DNA of 14,863 nucleotides from JADKBO01 sp037968395. Lineage in GTDB: Bacteria > Bacteroidota > Bacteroidia > Chitinophagales > Saprospiraceae. The translations under genes and the position numbers were made by a program. Shown one piece after another: positions 1 through 9,776 of the stretch. The DNA lies in the NCBI GenBank assembly GCA_037968395.1, contig JBBKVK010000352.1, positions 1-14,863 of the forward strand. Direction: 5' to 3'. Under the pieces are notes generated by a model, which saw nothing but the letters and a program-made list of their open reading frames with translations, was not told the DNA's origin and ran no database searches. Position 1 is the first letter of the stretch. Every line of letters begins with the position of its first letter.

Positions 1-1
1 C

Positions 2-1288
2 ATGAGATACTTTACTATTAGAATATTAGTCTTATTTGCAATACAAATTCATGGACAAACTTTACCAATAAACTTTGAAGGAGATGTGATAACATCAGAC
101 TTTGTAGATTTTGATGGTGGGACTGCTAGTGTTATATCAAATCCACAAATGACCGGAGATAACACCAGTAATATGGTTGGTCAAATTTTAAGAAATGGAG
201 GTCAAGTTTGGGCTGGAAGTAAAATTAAATTAGACAACGTATTAGATTTGTCCACTAACAATATAATCACAATGCAGGTATATACTACAGCACCAATAGG
301 CACGGTAGTAAAGTTTAAACTAGAAGGAATAGGAGCAGCTGAGCGAGATGCTATTACAACAGTTTCTAGTGAATGGGAAACACTAACATGGGATTTTACT
401 GGGACACCTAATGATTTTGATGATATCGTCTTTATGTTTGATTTTGGCAAAACAGGAAATGGATCAGCAAATTCTACCTTTTTATTTGATAATGTAGCAT
501 TAGCATTCGGTGGAAGACAGATTGATTTGCCAGCTGATTTTGAAGACTCAGAAACCAATCACACCACTACAGATTTTGGTGGCAATGTATCTTCCAGAGT
601 TATTGATCCAACTAATGGGGCAAATAATGTAATTAAAGTTATCAAAACAGATGGTGCAGCTACATGGGCTGGAACAACTATAGGGACGCCAGCTGGATTT
701 GCCACTAACATACCTTTAACTTTAACTAATTCTAAAATGAATGTTAAAGTATGGTCACCTGATGCAGGTATCCCTGTTAGATTGAAAGTGGAAGACTGGA
801 GAGATCCAACTCATACTTGTGAAACTCAAACCAATACAACAAAATCAGGTGAATGGGAGATAATAGAATTTGACTTTATCAATCAGGCCATGGGTACAGA
901 ATTATTAAGTGTAGGTTTAGATAAAGGATGGACGTACAATATGGCATCAATATTCTTTAACTTTGGAACGGAAGGTTCAGCTGCCGGAGAGAAAATCTAC
1001 TATTTTGACAATGTAAAATTTGGAGCATCAACTACCAATACAATTGATTTAAATGATATTGGTGGCAGAGTATTTCCAAATCCTACAATAAGCAATTGGA
1101 TAGTTGATCTTAATAATACTGAAATTCAATCTATCTCGATTTTTAACATGAATGGACAGTTAGTCTCGACTAAAGTAGTTAATCTAACCAAAACCATAGT
1201 AAATGGAGCTGGATTGTTAAGTGGGTTTTATTTTTTAAAGATTTCAACTTCAGAAGGTTTAATCATCGAAAAATTATATAAACAGTAA
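2..1288 (+). CDS. Secreted two-module carbohydrate-binding-like protein with T9SS type A sorting domain
   Basis: The 428-residue product has an N-terminal signal peptide (about residues 1-19, ending IHGQ) and two tandem modules of about 150-165 residues (about 20-172 and 175-343). The modules are related: each opens with a PxxFE strand, carries a WAG motif (W70 and W222, 152 residues apart) and closes with an FDNV strand. From memory, such modules occur as beta-sandwich, carbohydrate-binding-like appendages on secreted Bacteroidota glycoside hydrolases; here no catalytic domain is present. Residues about 356-428 are a T9SS type A C-terminal domain: the VFPNP motif, an SISIFNMNGQ strand, and a GFYFLKI strand near the end. 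It is therefore expected to cross the outer membrane by T9SS. The ATG lies at the window edge, so its promoter is unseen, but the signal peptide directly after it supports a complete gene. It is convergent with the giant gene. The sugar-binding role is inferred. Confidence 0.85.
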   Translation: MRYFTIRILVLFAIQIHGQTLPINFEGDVITSDFVDFDGGTASVISNPQMTGDNTSNMVGQILRNGGQVWAGSKIKLDNVLDLSTNNIITMQVYTTAPIGTVVKFKLEGIGAAERDAITTVSSEWETLTWDFTGTPNDFDDIVFMFDFGKTGNGSANSTFLFDNVALAFGGRQIDLPADFEDSETNHTTTDFGGNVSSRVIDPTNGANNVIKVIKTDGAATWAGTTIGTPAGFATNIPLTLTNSKMNVKVWSPDAGIPVRLKVEDWRDPTHTCETQTNTTKSGEWEIIEFDFINQAMGTELLSVGLDKGWTYNMASIFFNFGTEGSAAGEKIYYFDNVKFGASTTNTIDLNDIGGRVFPNPTISNWIVDLNNTEIQSISIFNMNGQLVSTKVVNLTKTIVNGAGLLSGFYFLKISTSEGLIIEKLYKQ

Positions 1289-1296
1289 TGTAGTAT

Positions 1297-1378
1297 AAGT
1301 GTGGGATAGTTAGATCAATTTTAATAAGTTTATTGTTAAATTATTTTGGTAAATTGATCTTAATCTATTCTCACACTT
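1297..1378. terminator. Long imperfect inverted repeat, probable terminator between convergent genes
   Basis: The left arm (1297-1321, 25 nt) pairs with the right arm (1351-1378, 28 nt) around a 29-nt loop. The inner 10 bp pair perfectly (AGATCAATTT with AAATTGATCT) and the outer 7 bp pair perfectly (AAGTGTG with CACACTT). Between them lie three single-base bulges and one mismatch. On the + strand a run of five T (1377-1381) overlaps and follows the right arm, as expected for an intrinsic terminator of the upstream T9SS gene. The right arm contains the stop codon and last codons of the giant minus-strand gene, so the hairpin could also stop that transcript, although no U tract follows in that direction. 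The large loop makes it less ideal than a standard terminator. Confidence 0.6.
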
Positions 1379-4300
1379 TTTACTAACCTATATCCAGGGG
1401 TATGTCCAGTTCCAAATTGCATATTGTTTTCAAATGAGATCTTGTAGAAGCCAAGGTTGTTTCTAAATTCGTACTTACTTCGTTCTGAGGCGGACATTAT
1501 GTCTATGGCATCTAAGAATCCAGATAGATGATCTTCGAAATATTCATGCCATTTATTGACAGATTGGGTAGTAGTTATAGGATTTCCTTGGTATGTTTTT
1601 GTAAAAGTGACATTGTGAACTTTTGTATCTATTCTTGAAGACCATAGATACATGGAAATCGCATCATTATTTGCTAGAGTATGAAATTTGGATAATGGAA
1701 ACGTAAGTCTAATAGGGCTGGATGTTGTTGATGCAGTGGTGCTGGCTTTAGAACCTCCAACTATTGCTGTGCCGCTAGTTGGAGTTACACCATAGATACT
1801 GCTACCTGAAGTAGTGTTTCCCCAAGCATTGTTGATATTGTCATCGGTTAGTTTGCCAAGGTAACCAGAAGTCCACTCATTAAACCCAAACGAAATGTTT
1901 GGTGCCGAATGATTGAGGTTTAAGGAGTAATCTAAAGGTTCCGAAAGGTTGGTAAGGGTTTTTGTCATAGTGCCTAATGTAGTGCCAGCATAATACTGAT
2001 AGGTTATGGAATGGTTTCGATCATAGATGTCATCTGTTTTCCGTTCAAAGTCATAAAATTCATCTCTCAAAAGTGTGCAAAATCCTTTTAAACCACTGGT
2101 TGGGTCACTTACATTTCCTAAATCGGCCTCATTGGTTTCTATTTGTAGTCTTGGAGCTGTGATAATGTTTCCATTATCAAGCTCTCCTTTTATTTCGAAT
2201 ACATCATAAGGTTCATCACAGAATACATTAATGTCAGTCCATGTTGGCGCTGCGCCTCCGCCATCTATGGTCTCGAATGTAGTTTCCAATAATTTTTCTT
2301 CCATCTTATTATACTTGCTTGTTTGGAAATAAAATTGGTATATGATGTCTTCCCCTGGTTCTTCTACTAGTCCAGGAATTGCTGGAATATCAATGTTAAT
2401 ATTGGTGGTGGAAGAAACCAAATTTACGTCGTCAACTTTACTTTTGGTAATTATCGTAGAAACTCCACTTGCAAATCCAGGTAAGTTAAACTGACTTTTT
2501 TTCTCTTTCTTTCTAACCAATTGCAAGGAGTAAATGGTGGCATTGTTCAAACTATTTGGAAGAGGGAAAGATACTTGATAAATTTCGCTAAGATTTTCAA
2601 TTGTTGTGAGTGCTTTTGTGATAGCTTCACTGCCGTCCAAACCCTGAGTTCTTACAGAATAGGTGTAGTCCCAATCATCATTGTCCTCTGGAAAATATCC
2701 AGTATTTGGATCGTTGTCTTTCATGTCCATTGAAAACTCAATCGTTCCTGCATTCAAAATATTGTCATCTTGCATGTAATATCGTTGACGTCGTATAGGC
2801 AATGTTTTTACAATTTCATCTTCTGGAATGGGGTAAGGTGTTTTTCCAGTTTTAAATGACCATTCTCGTTTTTCATACCAATTGGCATTGTTTTCATCTT
2901 TTAATCTTATATCACCAGCTGCCGTTCTTTCAAATCCTTTTAGTTTGATTTCAACGTCATGATATTTCTTTTCTGCTAGAATTTGGTCAAATTCTATAGT
3001 TACAGTTTGATGGCTATTGTCTAAATTTTGACTCTTTTCTGTTACAACAGCACCATCTCGTTCAGTCACAACAAATTTTTCGATTTGTAGGATTACGGTC
3101 ATATCTTTTGTACTTCCATCTGCATTCATTATAGGTAAAGTAAATTCTTCATCGATGGGAAGTATAAAATTTACTGATGGATCAGTAAATACACTAACAT
3201 CTTTTTCATCCAATGCGGGATAATGTTCATAAATAATTTCTAATCCACTAAAAGGATCTTCAAATGGAGGAACACACCTATTTCCAACAGTAAGGTCAAA
3301 TGATTTTGTACCATCCACCAATCCATTTAACACACTATATTTTATTCCAGCTCTTCCTTCTGCCCAAATAGGTTCTGGTCCACCTCCAGATAACATCATT
3401 GCCGCCCCAAGTGTAAATAAACTAAAATTATGGTCCTTACCAGCAAACCTAAAAGCAATACCAACAGCTCCTTCAACCCCCGCATAAACTTGACCTCGAG
3501 CATACCAACCATTGATACCTGGAGCTATATTACCTGCATTCTCAATATAGCACAATCGTTGTTCGTCATGAGTGATATTGATGTCAAAACCTAGTGTACC
3601 AGTAAGTGTTGCATAAATTAGCGAGGCATCAAACCCAAAGCTTACGGACATTTCTCCACCAAAAGCAATCCCTGATCCAGTATTTGCTAATTGTTTGTCC
3701 CAATCAGATCTCTTTTCTCCGTTTTTCTTAATGGGCGTTGAATCAGTAAGTTTGTTTTTACCGCTACCTTTTTCAGAGTTATCCATCAGATAAGATACTG
3801 CATCTGGAATCGGGAGATCCGTTGGTAAGTCATGACCTGTCATTAAGTATGCTTGTATTTTGGATAGAGGCATAAGAGGCATTTTGTAATTTAACACAGC
3901 TCTATCATCTGCAGTGCCAGCATAAAAGTACCATTTTTCATCACCGCCCTGCTCAGCATGGAATGCCGCTCCGACCATTTTATTTCCTTTATTGGGATTG
4001 CCATAAAGTGCTGGCGGGACATTAACATACACATCCACTAATCCATCGAAGACATTGTGATTAGTACTTACTTTCTCCCATTTGAAATTGGCAGAAGCCC
4101 AGAAATTAGCTTTGTTTCTTAAGGCAAGTGGGGTAAACATGAAAGCATCTCCAGCTACTTCAATCATATTGATGCCTGTATTTTTACTAAATTGTGCATA
4201 GATGGATACATCCATATTTAAGGCAGTCTCATTAGGATATGTGGCTATTGTCGTTGCCATTTTTAAGCCATAACTACCAAATTCAGGATGCGGTAAATTA

Positions 4301-7300
4301 CCTGTGCTTACTGGTTCTATCATTTCCTCACCAGAAGTTGGTTGCTTATTGACAGAACTCAACATTCCATTCACTTCTGATTGGCTCATCGCTCCATTAC
4401 TTCCTCTACTCATATTGACATACACACCTCCACCGACACCATAGATGCCAACAGCTGGAGCAATTGGAATTCCTACTGGGGCAAAGTATGCCATTCCATC
4501 TAGATACCAATAATTGTAATTTTGATTAGTGCCAAAAGTAGCATTGGGATTACTTACACTCATGCCAAATTCTCCTTTAAGTTTAACACCCAATCCTATA
4601 GGAAGCATCACTTGTAGTCCACCTCTAGCACCTTTTGTACCTACATTGTCATTACCTATTGTATTATAAAATTCTACTTCTCCTTCAATCGTCAATCCTT
4701 GTATCTCGCTATAAATATGCATAGAATTCACATTCAAACCGATGAGCTTAAGTTTTTTCTCGTTATTTATCGTTTTGTACTCTGATTCTATATTGATTCC
4801 TACACTTCCTGCAATTCCTCCTTCTTTTCCTGCCAAGGATACTCTAGGTGTGATGTTAAAAGTAAATTCTGAAGGAGATTTTGATAATAATCCTGCTGAT
4901 TCTATATTAATCGGAAATCCTGCAAAATTCTCATCTGAAAATTCAGTACCAAAACCTACATTGTAAGTGATAACTTGTGTGCTTCCACTGTCATCCAGAG
5001 CTTGTAATTGTTCGCAAAAACCGAAATGGGACTCTGTAAATCCATCTTGAGAGTGGTATTTTAGCTGAAAATCAACTACAGGAATTGTAATAGGTATGTC
5101 ATCGCTGCTTTCTTCAAATAGCGTAGAACTTATGCCAACACCGCCTTCTAGAAAGGTTTCAAAATAGGTTTCTGCATCATTATTTGGAGTAAATTTACCT
5201 AACACATAAGAATTCTGACTCAGTGATGCTTTGGCAATCATAAATGGAAACTCAAGTTCATTTTCTGGTTCTACAGAAAAGATATATGATGGCGGATCGA
5301 GGTTAGCATTTTCTGTATCACTATCTTCAATCAGAGCTGTGTATCTCAAATAAGTGTTCTCTTTTGTAATAGGCATTCCCAATAGTCCAGAAAAACCACC
5401 GCTTTCGAGTCTGTTTTGAATGATCGTCATAAACAAACTGTCCATACTCAATGACCATCCATCTACATCACCTTCGCCTTTGCCAATGAGATTTTCTACG
5501 GCAATAGTCATGCTGACTAATGGATCAATAATCATGTGGTTGACTGATACTCCTTCTCTTCGGTTACTACCAAGAAAAGCTGTTGGTGTTTTGAGCTCCA
5601 TTTCTTCCACAAAAATTCCTGTCCAAGTGGGCTCCATTACGGCATTTCCATTGGGCTTAATTGTAATGTTTGGGTCATCGTACGAAGCAGGCCATTTTAT
5701 TCCTGGAGGATTTTCAAAATCGGACACATCAATCCAAGCATTTGCCACTTCAAAACCCCATCCTTGTACTCCTGCTATTTGGAATTGGTCAATATCCACT
5801 TGCACCATGAAGTGCAGTCCTGCATCTTCTGGTAGCCCTTCTTCGCCATAGGCTGCATAGATGTTTTCGTTAACAGCTACTGTTCTGTCAAATTGAGTAG
5901 CAAACGTACCAATCACCCGTTCTTCTAAGATTTCACCATCGTCATTTTCCTTTTTTAATGTTGATTCCGGAAAATGAATTTGTCCTCTTAAACCAAACGA
6001 TTTTAGACCATTACAATCCATTTCAAAATAAGTTGCTTCAGATTTAATGTCCTCAATATCGGTGGCACTACTGCCATTAATAACATACGTAATATCTCCT
6101 TCTGAAGGTATATTGTAATCATTAACTGGGTGTAATGCATATTCACCAGCAAATCCAGCAGGGATCAAACATACTTCACTCATCGCCATTGAAATCCAAC
6201 CTTCTTCCCCAAACTGCGGAATGTGTAAATTTTGCATTACCTGGCAAGTCGCTTGAGTGGGTCCAAAGCTCATTTGAGTAAATCCTAACATGAAGTTATA
6301 CCCAGCTATATTTTGCACTAATCCAAGCGGCAACCCAATGGAACCATTACCTGTGATGAGTGATGAAACCACTCTACCATTTCTAATGAAATTATTCATT
6401 TCTTCAGCATTACCCGAAGTCATTTGGCTTGGATCATATGGCTTATCAACATCGGCAGATACTAGTCCGCTATACACTCTGCCGTTGGCGTTAATAGATA
6501 AATTGGCGAACGAGACATTTACTTTTGCATTGTTTAAAAATGGAATTTCAATAGTACCTGTCCCACTAGCAGAAGCTCCATTGTCATTGGTAAACGATAA
6601 TTCTTTCACTGTGAAATTTCCAACTTGGAGTTCTGTAAATGAAGATAAAGAAGCGGTAGAATTTTCAGATATATTTTGTTCATAGTAGCAATTTAAATAG
6701 CAGTCACTGGCATTTTCATCTGGTAGAGGAGCACCATTATCTCCATCATCACTATCGTTAGGATTGTAGCCATACCAAAAGGTAGAGACTTCACTGTACC
6801 CATTATTAGAGAGCGGAAAAGTTCCCATCAAATCTGTGGCCTGTACTCTTAAAGCGTATTGATGGCCTTCGATTAATTCTATTTCAGGAGGGTAGTCATA
6901 ATTGTATATAACTTGTTGAATGTTGGTAGCATCTAACATTGGGTATGTACCAGGGTTATTCAACAGCAACTCTATATCTCCAAACGGGTCTTCTGTAATG
7001 TCCACCATTTTTAAATTATAAGAAAAAGTACCTGGCGGTGGAGCTAAGGTAAATGGTGGCTCCCAACCAATCGTCACATGAGAATTACCATTTGCAGGTA
7101 CGATTTCATCTTGGTATGGCATGTATATGTAAGGGATGTCGCCATACGATATAGAGAATTCGTCAGAGCATTCTGAAGACAATGGTGTATCTGTGAGGTA
7201 ATCAACAGCAACAATACAGAGTTGATAAGTACCCTCTGGTAGAGCCCTATTAAACATCATGTAATCTAGTTGCTCAGGTGAGACTGATATTAGATCAACA

Positions 7301-7659
7301 TCTTCTGGGTAGCTAAAAGAAAAGTCTCTTTCAAAATCCTGACCTTTGTAGAATAATGTCCTATAAGAGGGTACAGATACTGGTTCTAGAGGTTTAAAAC
7401 CGATTCTAGTTTGAGCGTCAATGCCATTGTTGAGACCAATTAGTTTTACATGATAATATACTTCTTGGTCAATTCCAGTTAGATTGTGTACAGTCACAAA
7501 AAGGTTGTCTGCATTGCTAAGATAATGTTCCAGTTCTGTTGGGTAAGGTTCAGATATGACTATTTCAATATCAATTGGATTTTGAGCTGATAAGATTACT
7601 GTTTGTAAAAATACTAATAGGGTTAGAAGGGCGTATTTTAAATTGTAAGTCTTTTTCAT
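1360..7659 (-). CDS. Giant exported beta-rich protein, uncharacterised Bacteroidota (TANFOR-like) family
   Basis: The 2,099-residue product begins with a clear signal peptide (about residues 1-26, ending LSAQ). The N-terminal region (about 27-295) looks like beta-sandwich modules, with the motif LPEGTYQLC at 140-148. An acidic linker (about 298-315) and a close Cys pair (C320, C324) follow. The remainder is Gly- and Asn-rich with alternating beta strands, landmarks being YWYLDG near W1051, KWYFYAGT near W1243, INGWYARGQ near W1385 and LPIRRQRYY near P1621. From memory, this motif order matches very long Bacteroidota proteins sometimes labelled TANFOR-domain proteins, whose function I do not know. 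No T9SS sorting domain, lipobox or enzyme motif is visible, and the end (VKSVRID) is not a typical barrel terminus. The ATG lies 5 nt after the stop of the FISUMP lipoprotein gene, so the two are surely co-transcribed and probably translationally coupled. It could be an adhesin, scaffold or secreted structural protein. The reading frame is certain; the role is unknown. Confidence 0.85.
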   Translation of the reverse strand: MKKTYNLKYALLTLLVFLQTVILSAQNPIDIEIVISEPYPTELEHYLSNADNLFVTVHNLTGIDQEVYYHVKLIGLNNGIDAQTRIGFKPLEPVSVPSYRTLFYKGQDFERDFSFSYPEDVDLISVSPEQLDYMMFNRALPEGTYQLCIVAVDYLTDTPLSSECSDEFSISYGDIPYIYMPYQDEIVPANGNSHVTIGWEPPFTLAPPPGTFSYNLKMVDITEDPFGDIELLLNNPGTYPMLDATNIQQVIYNYDYPPEIELIEGHQYALRVQATDLMGTFPLSNNGYSEVSTFWYGYNPNDSDDGDNGAPLPDENASDCYLNCYYEQNISENSTASLSSFTELQVGNFTVKELSFTNDNGASASGTGTIEIPFLNNAKVNVSFANLSINANGRVYSGLVSADVDKPYDPSQMTSGNAEEMNNFIRNGRVVSSLITGNGSIGLPLGLVQNIAGYNFMLGFTQMSFGPTQATCQVMQNLHIPQFGEEGWISMAMSEVCLIPAGFAGEYALHPVNDYNIPSEGDITYVINGSSATDIEDIKSEATYFEMDCNGLKSFGLRGQIHFPESTLKKENDDGEILEERVIGTFATQFDRTVAVNENIYAAYGEEGLPEDAGLHFMVQVDIDQFQIAGVQGWGFEVANAWIDVSDFENPPGIKWPASYDDPNITIKPNGNAVMEPTWTGIFVEEMELKTPTAFLGSNRREGVSVNHMIIDPLVSMTIAVENLIGKGEGDVDGWSLSMDSLFMTIIQNRLESGGFSGLLGMPITKENTYLRYTALIEDSDTENANLDPPSYIFSVEPENELEFPFMIAKASLSQNSYVLGKFTPNNDAETYFETFLEGGVGISSTLFEESSDDIPITIPVVDFQLKYHSQDGFTESHFGFCEQLQALDDSGSTQVITYNVGFGTEFSDENFAGFPINIESAGLLSKSPSEFTFNITPRVSLAGKEGGIAGSVGINIESEYKTINNEKKLKLIGLNVNSMHIYSEIQGLTIEGEVEFYNTIGNDNVGTKGARGGLQVMLPIGLGVKLKGEFGMSVSNPNATFGTNQNYNYWYLDGMAYFAPVGIPIAPAVGIYGVGGGVYVNMSRGSNGAMSQSEVNGMLSSVNKQPTSGEEMIEPVSTGNLPHPEFGSYGLKMATTIATYPNETALNMDVSIYAQFSKNTGINMIEVAGDAFMFTPLALRNKANFWASANFKWEKVSTNHNVFDGLVDVYVNVPPALYGNPNKGNKMVGAAFHAEQGGDEKWYFYAGTADDRAVLNYKMPLMPLSKIQAYLMTGHDLPTDLPIPDAVSYLMDNSEKGSGKNKLTDSTPIKKNGEKRSDWDKQLANTGSGIAFGGEMSVSFGFDASLIYATLTGTLGFDINITHDEQRLCYIENAGNIAPGINGWYARGQVYAGVEGAVGIAFRFAGKDHNFSLFTLGAAMMLSGGGPEPIWAEGRAGIKYSVLNGLVDGTKSFDLTVGNRCVPPFEDPFSGLEIIYEHYPALDEKDVSVFTDPSVNFILPIDEEFTLPIMNADGSTKDMTVILQIEKFVVTERDGAVVTEKSQNLDNSHQTVTIEFDQILAEKKYHDVEIKLKGFERTAAGDIRLKDENNANWYEKREWSFKTGKTPYPIPEDEIVKTLPIRRQRYYMQDDNILNAGTIEFSMDMKDNDPNTGYFPEDNDDWDYTYSVRTQGLDGSEAITKALTTIENLSEIYQVSFPLPNSLNNATIYSLQLVRKKEKKSQFNLPGFASGVSTIITKSKVDDVNLVSSTTNINIDIPAIPGLVEEPGEDIIYQFYFQTSKYNKMEEKLLETTFETIDGGGAAPTWTDINVFCDEPYDVFEIKGELDNGNIITAPRLQIETNEADLGNVSDPTSGLKGFCTLLRDEFYDFERKTDDIYDRNHSITYQYYAGTTLGTMTKTLTNLSEPLDYSLNLNHSAPNISFGFNEWTSGYLGKLTDDNINNAWGNTTSGSSIYGVTPTSGTAIVGGSKASTTASTTSSPIRLTFPLSKFHTLANNDAISMYLWSSRIDTKVHNVTFTKTYQGNPITTTQSVNKWHEYFEDHLSGFLDAIDIMSASERSKYEFRNNLGFYKISFENNMQFGTGHTPGYRLVKSVRID

Positions 7660-7664
7660 TTGAA

Positions 7665-9776
7665 TTAGTTTTTAATACATCTACAACCAACTCTAGTTGT
7701 TTCAGTAGTATATACTCTGCTTACACCTTGTATGCTAATTTTTACAATAGTACGATTGACATCCAACGACGGATCTATAGGACTGCTGGGTCTCTCAGTA
7801 CTAGTCCATAACATTGCATATTTTTCTCCAGAATCATATACACTTCCAGTAAAGCTTGCCTTTAAGACACCTAAATTCACTTTCCATGTATGTTGTTGTC
7901 CATTGGCAATTAGGTTAAACCCATTAGAAGATGCTGGATCAACATTGAAAAAGTCAGGGATTTTTGGCCATATAAATGAATTTAAAGATTCTGATCTAAA
8001 AAGTGTTTCAAATTCATCTATTGTTGGTATTCTAAATCCAGCTGGACAAACATCTGATACTTCTTCGAAATTATAATACCTGCCCAATTCGGTGCATTTG
8101 TCAATGTCATTATCTACACAAATACCTCCATTTCCTGAATAATTCATGTTATTCAACATCCACTCCTTACCGTCTGCCATGACTTTGGTGCAATATTCCG
8201 TACCATCCCTAGCATCTATATAATTTCTTGTACATATGTTATAGTCTTTTGATGGGTTGGTAAAATCCCAAAGTAAGAAGCATGCCCCATTACTTGCATC
8301 TCTTGCTTTAATGTTTAATATAAAATCGTGGTCATTGCCATTGAGACTTATCGTGTTAATTTGCTTGTATGGATAAGCGCCTATATCTATATCATTGATT
8401 GATAAATGGAAACCGTCAGGACTACCATTTGGACTATTTATTCTACATTGAATATTAAGACTACCAGTATTAATGTCTCCTGTCACCTCCATCCTGCTTC
8501 CATTGTTAAAAGTAACATCGCAGGGGAATTCATAAATATTTGTGCCATAAGGAAATTCTGTTTCCCATAACTTAAATTCAATAACTGGTTGAATTTTTAA
8601 TCCATCAGGAATATATTTATTAGAAAAAAGTTTTTCTAATAAAGTTACTTCTGCACCAATAGCTAAAGATGGTTTGTAAACCAAAGTAGAGGCAATCTGT
8701 AATTTCCCATCAGTAGTTTGAGTTTTATTTTCTAAATTGATATTGAATAAATCTAGCTTTGCATAAATCTTTCCCTGGTCATACTTTCCATAAGGCGACA
8801 TTTCCAGATAAAATGGCAAGCCAACTCCTACATCCACATTTCCAAAAGCATTCAATAATGTATTTGTAAAATTAAGATCAGATAGAGAACCGTTTGGATT
8901 GGTGTATTCAGTTTCGGAGAATGTTGGACCTGAATAAAAGTCAGGATAAAAGTCCATTATCATCGTAATTGGTTTGTTCTCAACGGAATTTTGAAGTTCA
9001 AAACCTCCTTTACTTTCAGCTTTACCCTCTACTACAAAAACAATCCGAGAAGTAATTCGAAGTGGAGGTAGATCAGGTAATTGAATTACGATTACAAATG
9101 GTAAATTGACGGGGAACTCATCACTGGCTTTCTCTGCAGAAAAGATACCATTGATTTTTGAGTTGGTAATTAATTTAAAAACGCCATCTCTTACTCCTGC
9201 TGTAAGCCTTAATTCGGTTGGGTTATTTTTATCAAATTTTAGATCAAAAATAAGATCACCAGACATACCAAACTCTGGAGTGATTTCGAGCTTATACCCA
9301 GCACCAAAATCTAATCCAAACTCACCAACCGCCTGTGTCTCTAATTCAAATGGACCTCTATAAATAGATTTTCCAATTGTTCTATATAATGACTTAATAT
9401 CAATATAATCAAATGCTTCATCAATAGTAGCGTCCCGAGTCGTTAGTATAATGTTTCCATTTTCCTCTTTTCTATCAAGGATGTATCTTAGAAATCCATA
9501 AGGTGCATCAACACTCTCATCTGAATTTAAGACTTTTCCGATAACCATTTCTTCACCTCTAGGCACTTTACTGTCATAAACAACCTCTGTATCAGTGACA
9601 TAAACCAAATAATGGATCTGCTTTGCATCGTATACCATATTGTTACTTGGAGTTGCATCATTTTTTTCTATGACCATACCTTCTTCAGCTTCTGGAGTGT
9701 AATCAGAAGGTTTGATATTTTCTTTAGCACAACCAATAAATAATAGTAAAATGAATAATAATATAGTATGCTTCAT
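7665..9776 (-). CDS. Surface lipoprotein with C-terminal FISUMP domain
   Basis: The start is placed at the ATG at 9776, giving 703 residues, because a classic lipoprotein signal follows at once: a Lys, a run of Leu/Ile/Phe, then the lipobox FIGC with the acylated Cys near residue 17. An in-frame GTG at 9827 would add 17 residues but lies inside the shared promoter element, which argues against it. After the Cys come A-K-E, partly matching the Lys-acidic lipoprotein export signal of Bacteroidota surface lipoproteins, so surface display is plausible. Residues about 35-110 form a small beta module ending LTTRDATIDEAFD. The middle is beta-rich without recognised motifs. Residues about 521-703 are a FISUMP (Fibrobacter succinogenes major paralogous) domain: DARDGTEYC, EWMLNNMN, CPAGFRIPTIDEFETL, LWTSTE and a final GCRC. 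FISUMP function is not established. It is the first gene of a two-gene unit with the giant gene. Confidence 0.88.
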   Translation of the reverse strand: MKHTILLFILLLFIGCAKENIKPSDYTPEAEEGMVIEKNDATPSNNMVYDAKQIHYLVYVTDTEVVYDSKVPRGEEMVIGKVLNSDESVDAPYGFLRYILDRKEENGNIILTTRDATIDEAFDYIDIKSLYRTIGKSIYRGPFELETQAVGEFGLDFGAGYKLEITPEFGMSGDLIFDLKFDKNNPTELRLTAGVRDGVFKLITNSKINGIFSAEKASDEFPVNLPFVIVIQLPDLPPLRITSRIVFVVEGKAESKGGFELQNSVENKPITMIMDFYPDFYSGPTFSETEYTNPNGSLSDLNFTNTLLNAFGNVDVGVGLPFYLEMSPYGKYDQGKIYAKLDLFNINLENKTQTTDGKLQIASTLVYKPSLAIGAEVTLLEKLFSNKYIPDGLKIQPVIEFKLWETEFPYGTNIYEFPCDVTFNNGSRMEVTGDINTGSLNIQCRINSPNGSPDGFHLSINDIDIGAYPYKQINTISLNGNDHDFILNIKARDASNGACFLLWDFTNPSKDYNICTRNYIDARDGTEYCTKVMADGKEWMLNNMNYSGNGGICVDNDIDKCTELGRYYNFEEVSDVCPAGFRIPTIDEFETLFRSESLNSFIWPKIPDFFNVDPASSNGFNLIANGQQHTWKVNLGVLKASFTGSVYDSGEKYAMLWTSTERPSSPIDPSLDVNRTIVKISIQGVSRVYTTETTRVGCRCIKN

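Noticed and set aside
5420..5851. A 143-codon open frame on the + strand inside the giant gene, and similar shorter ones elsewhere
   Set aside because: They lie opposite long coding frames with clear domain content, have no recognisable domains or promoters, and are best explained as antisense shadows.
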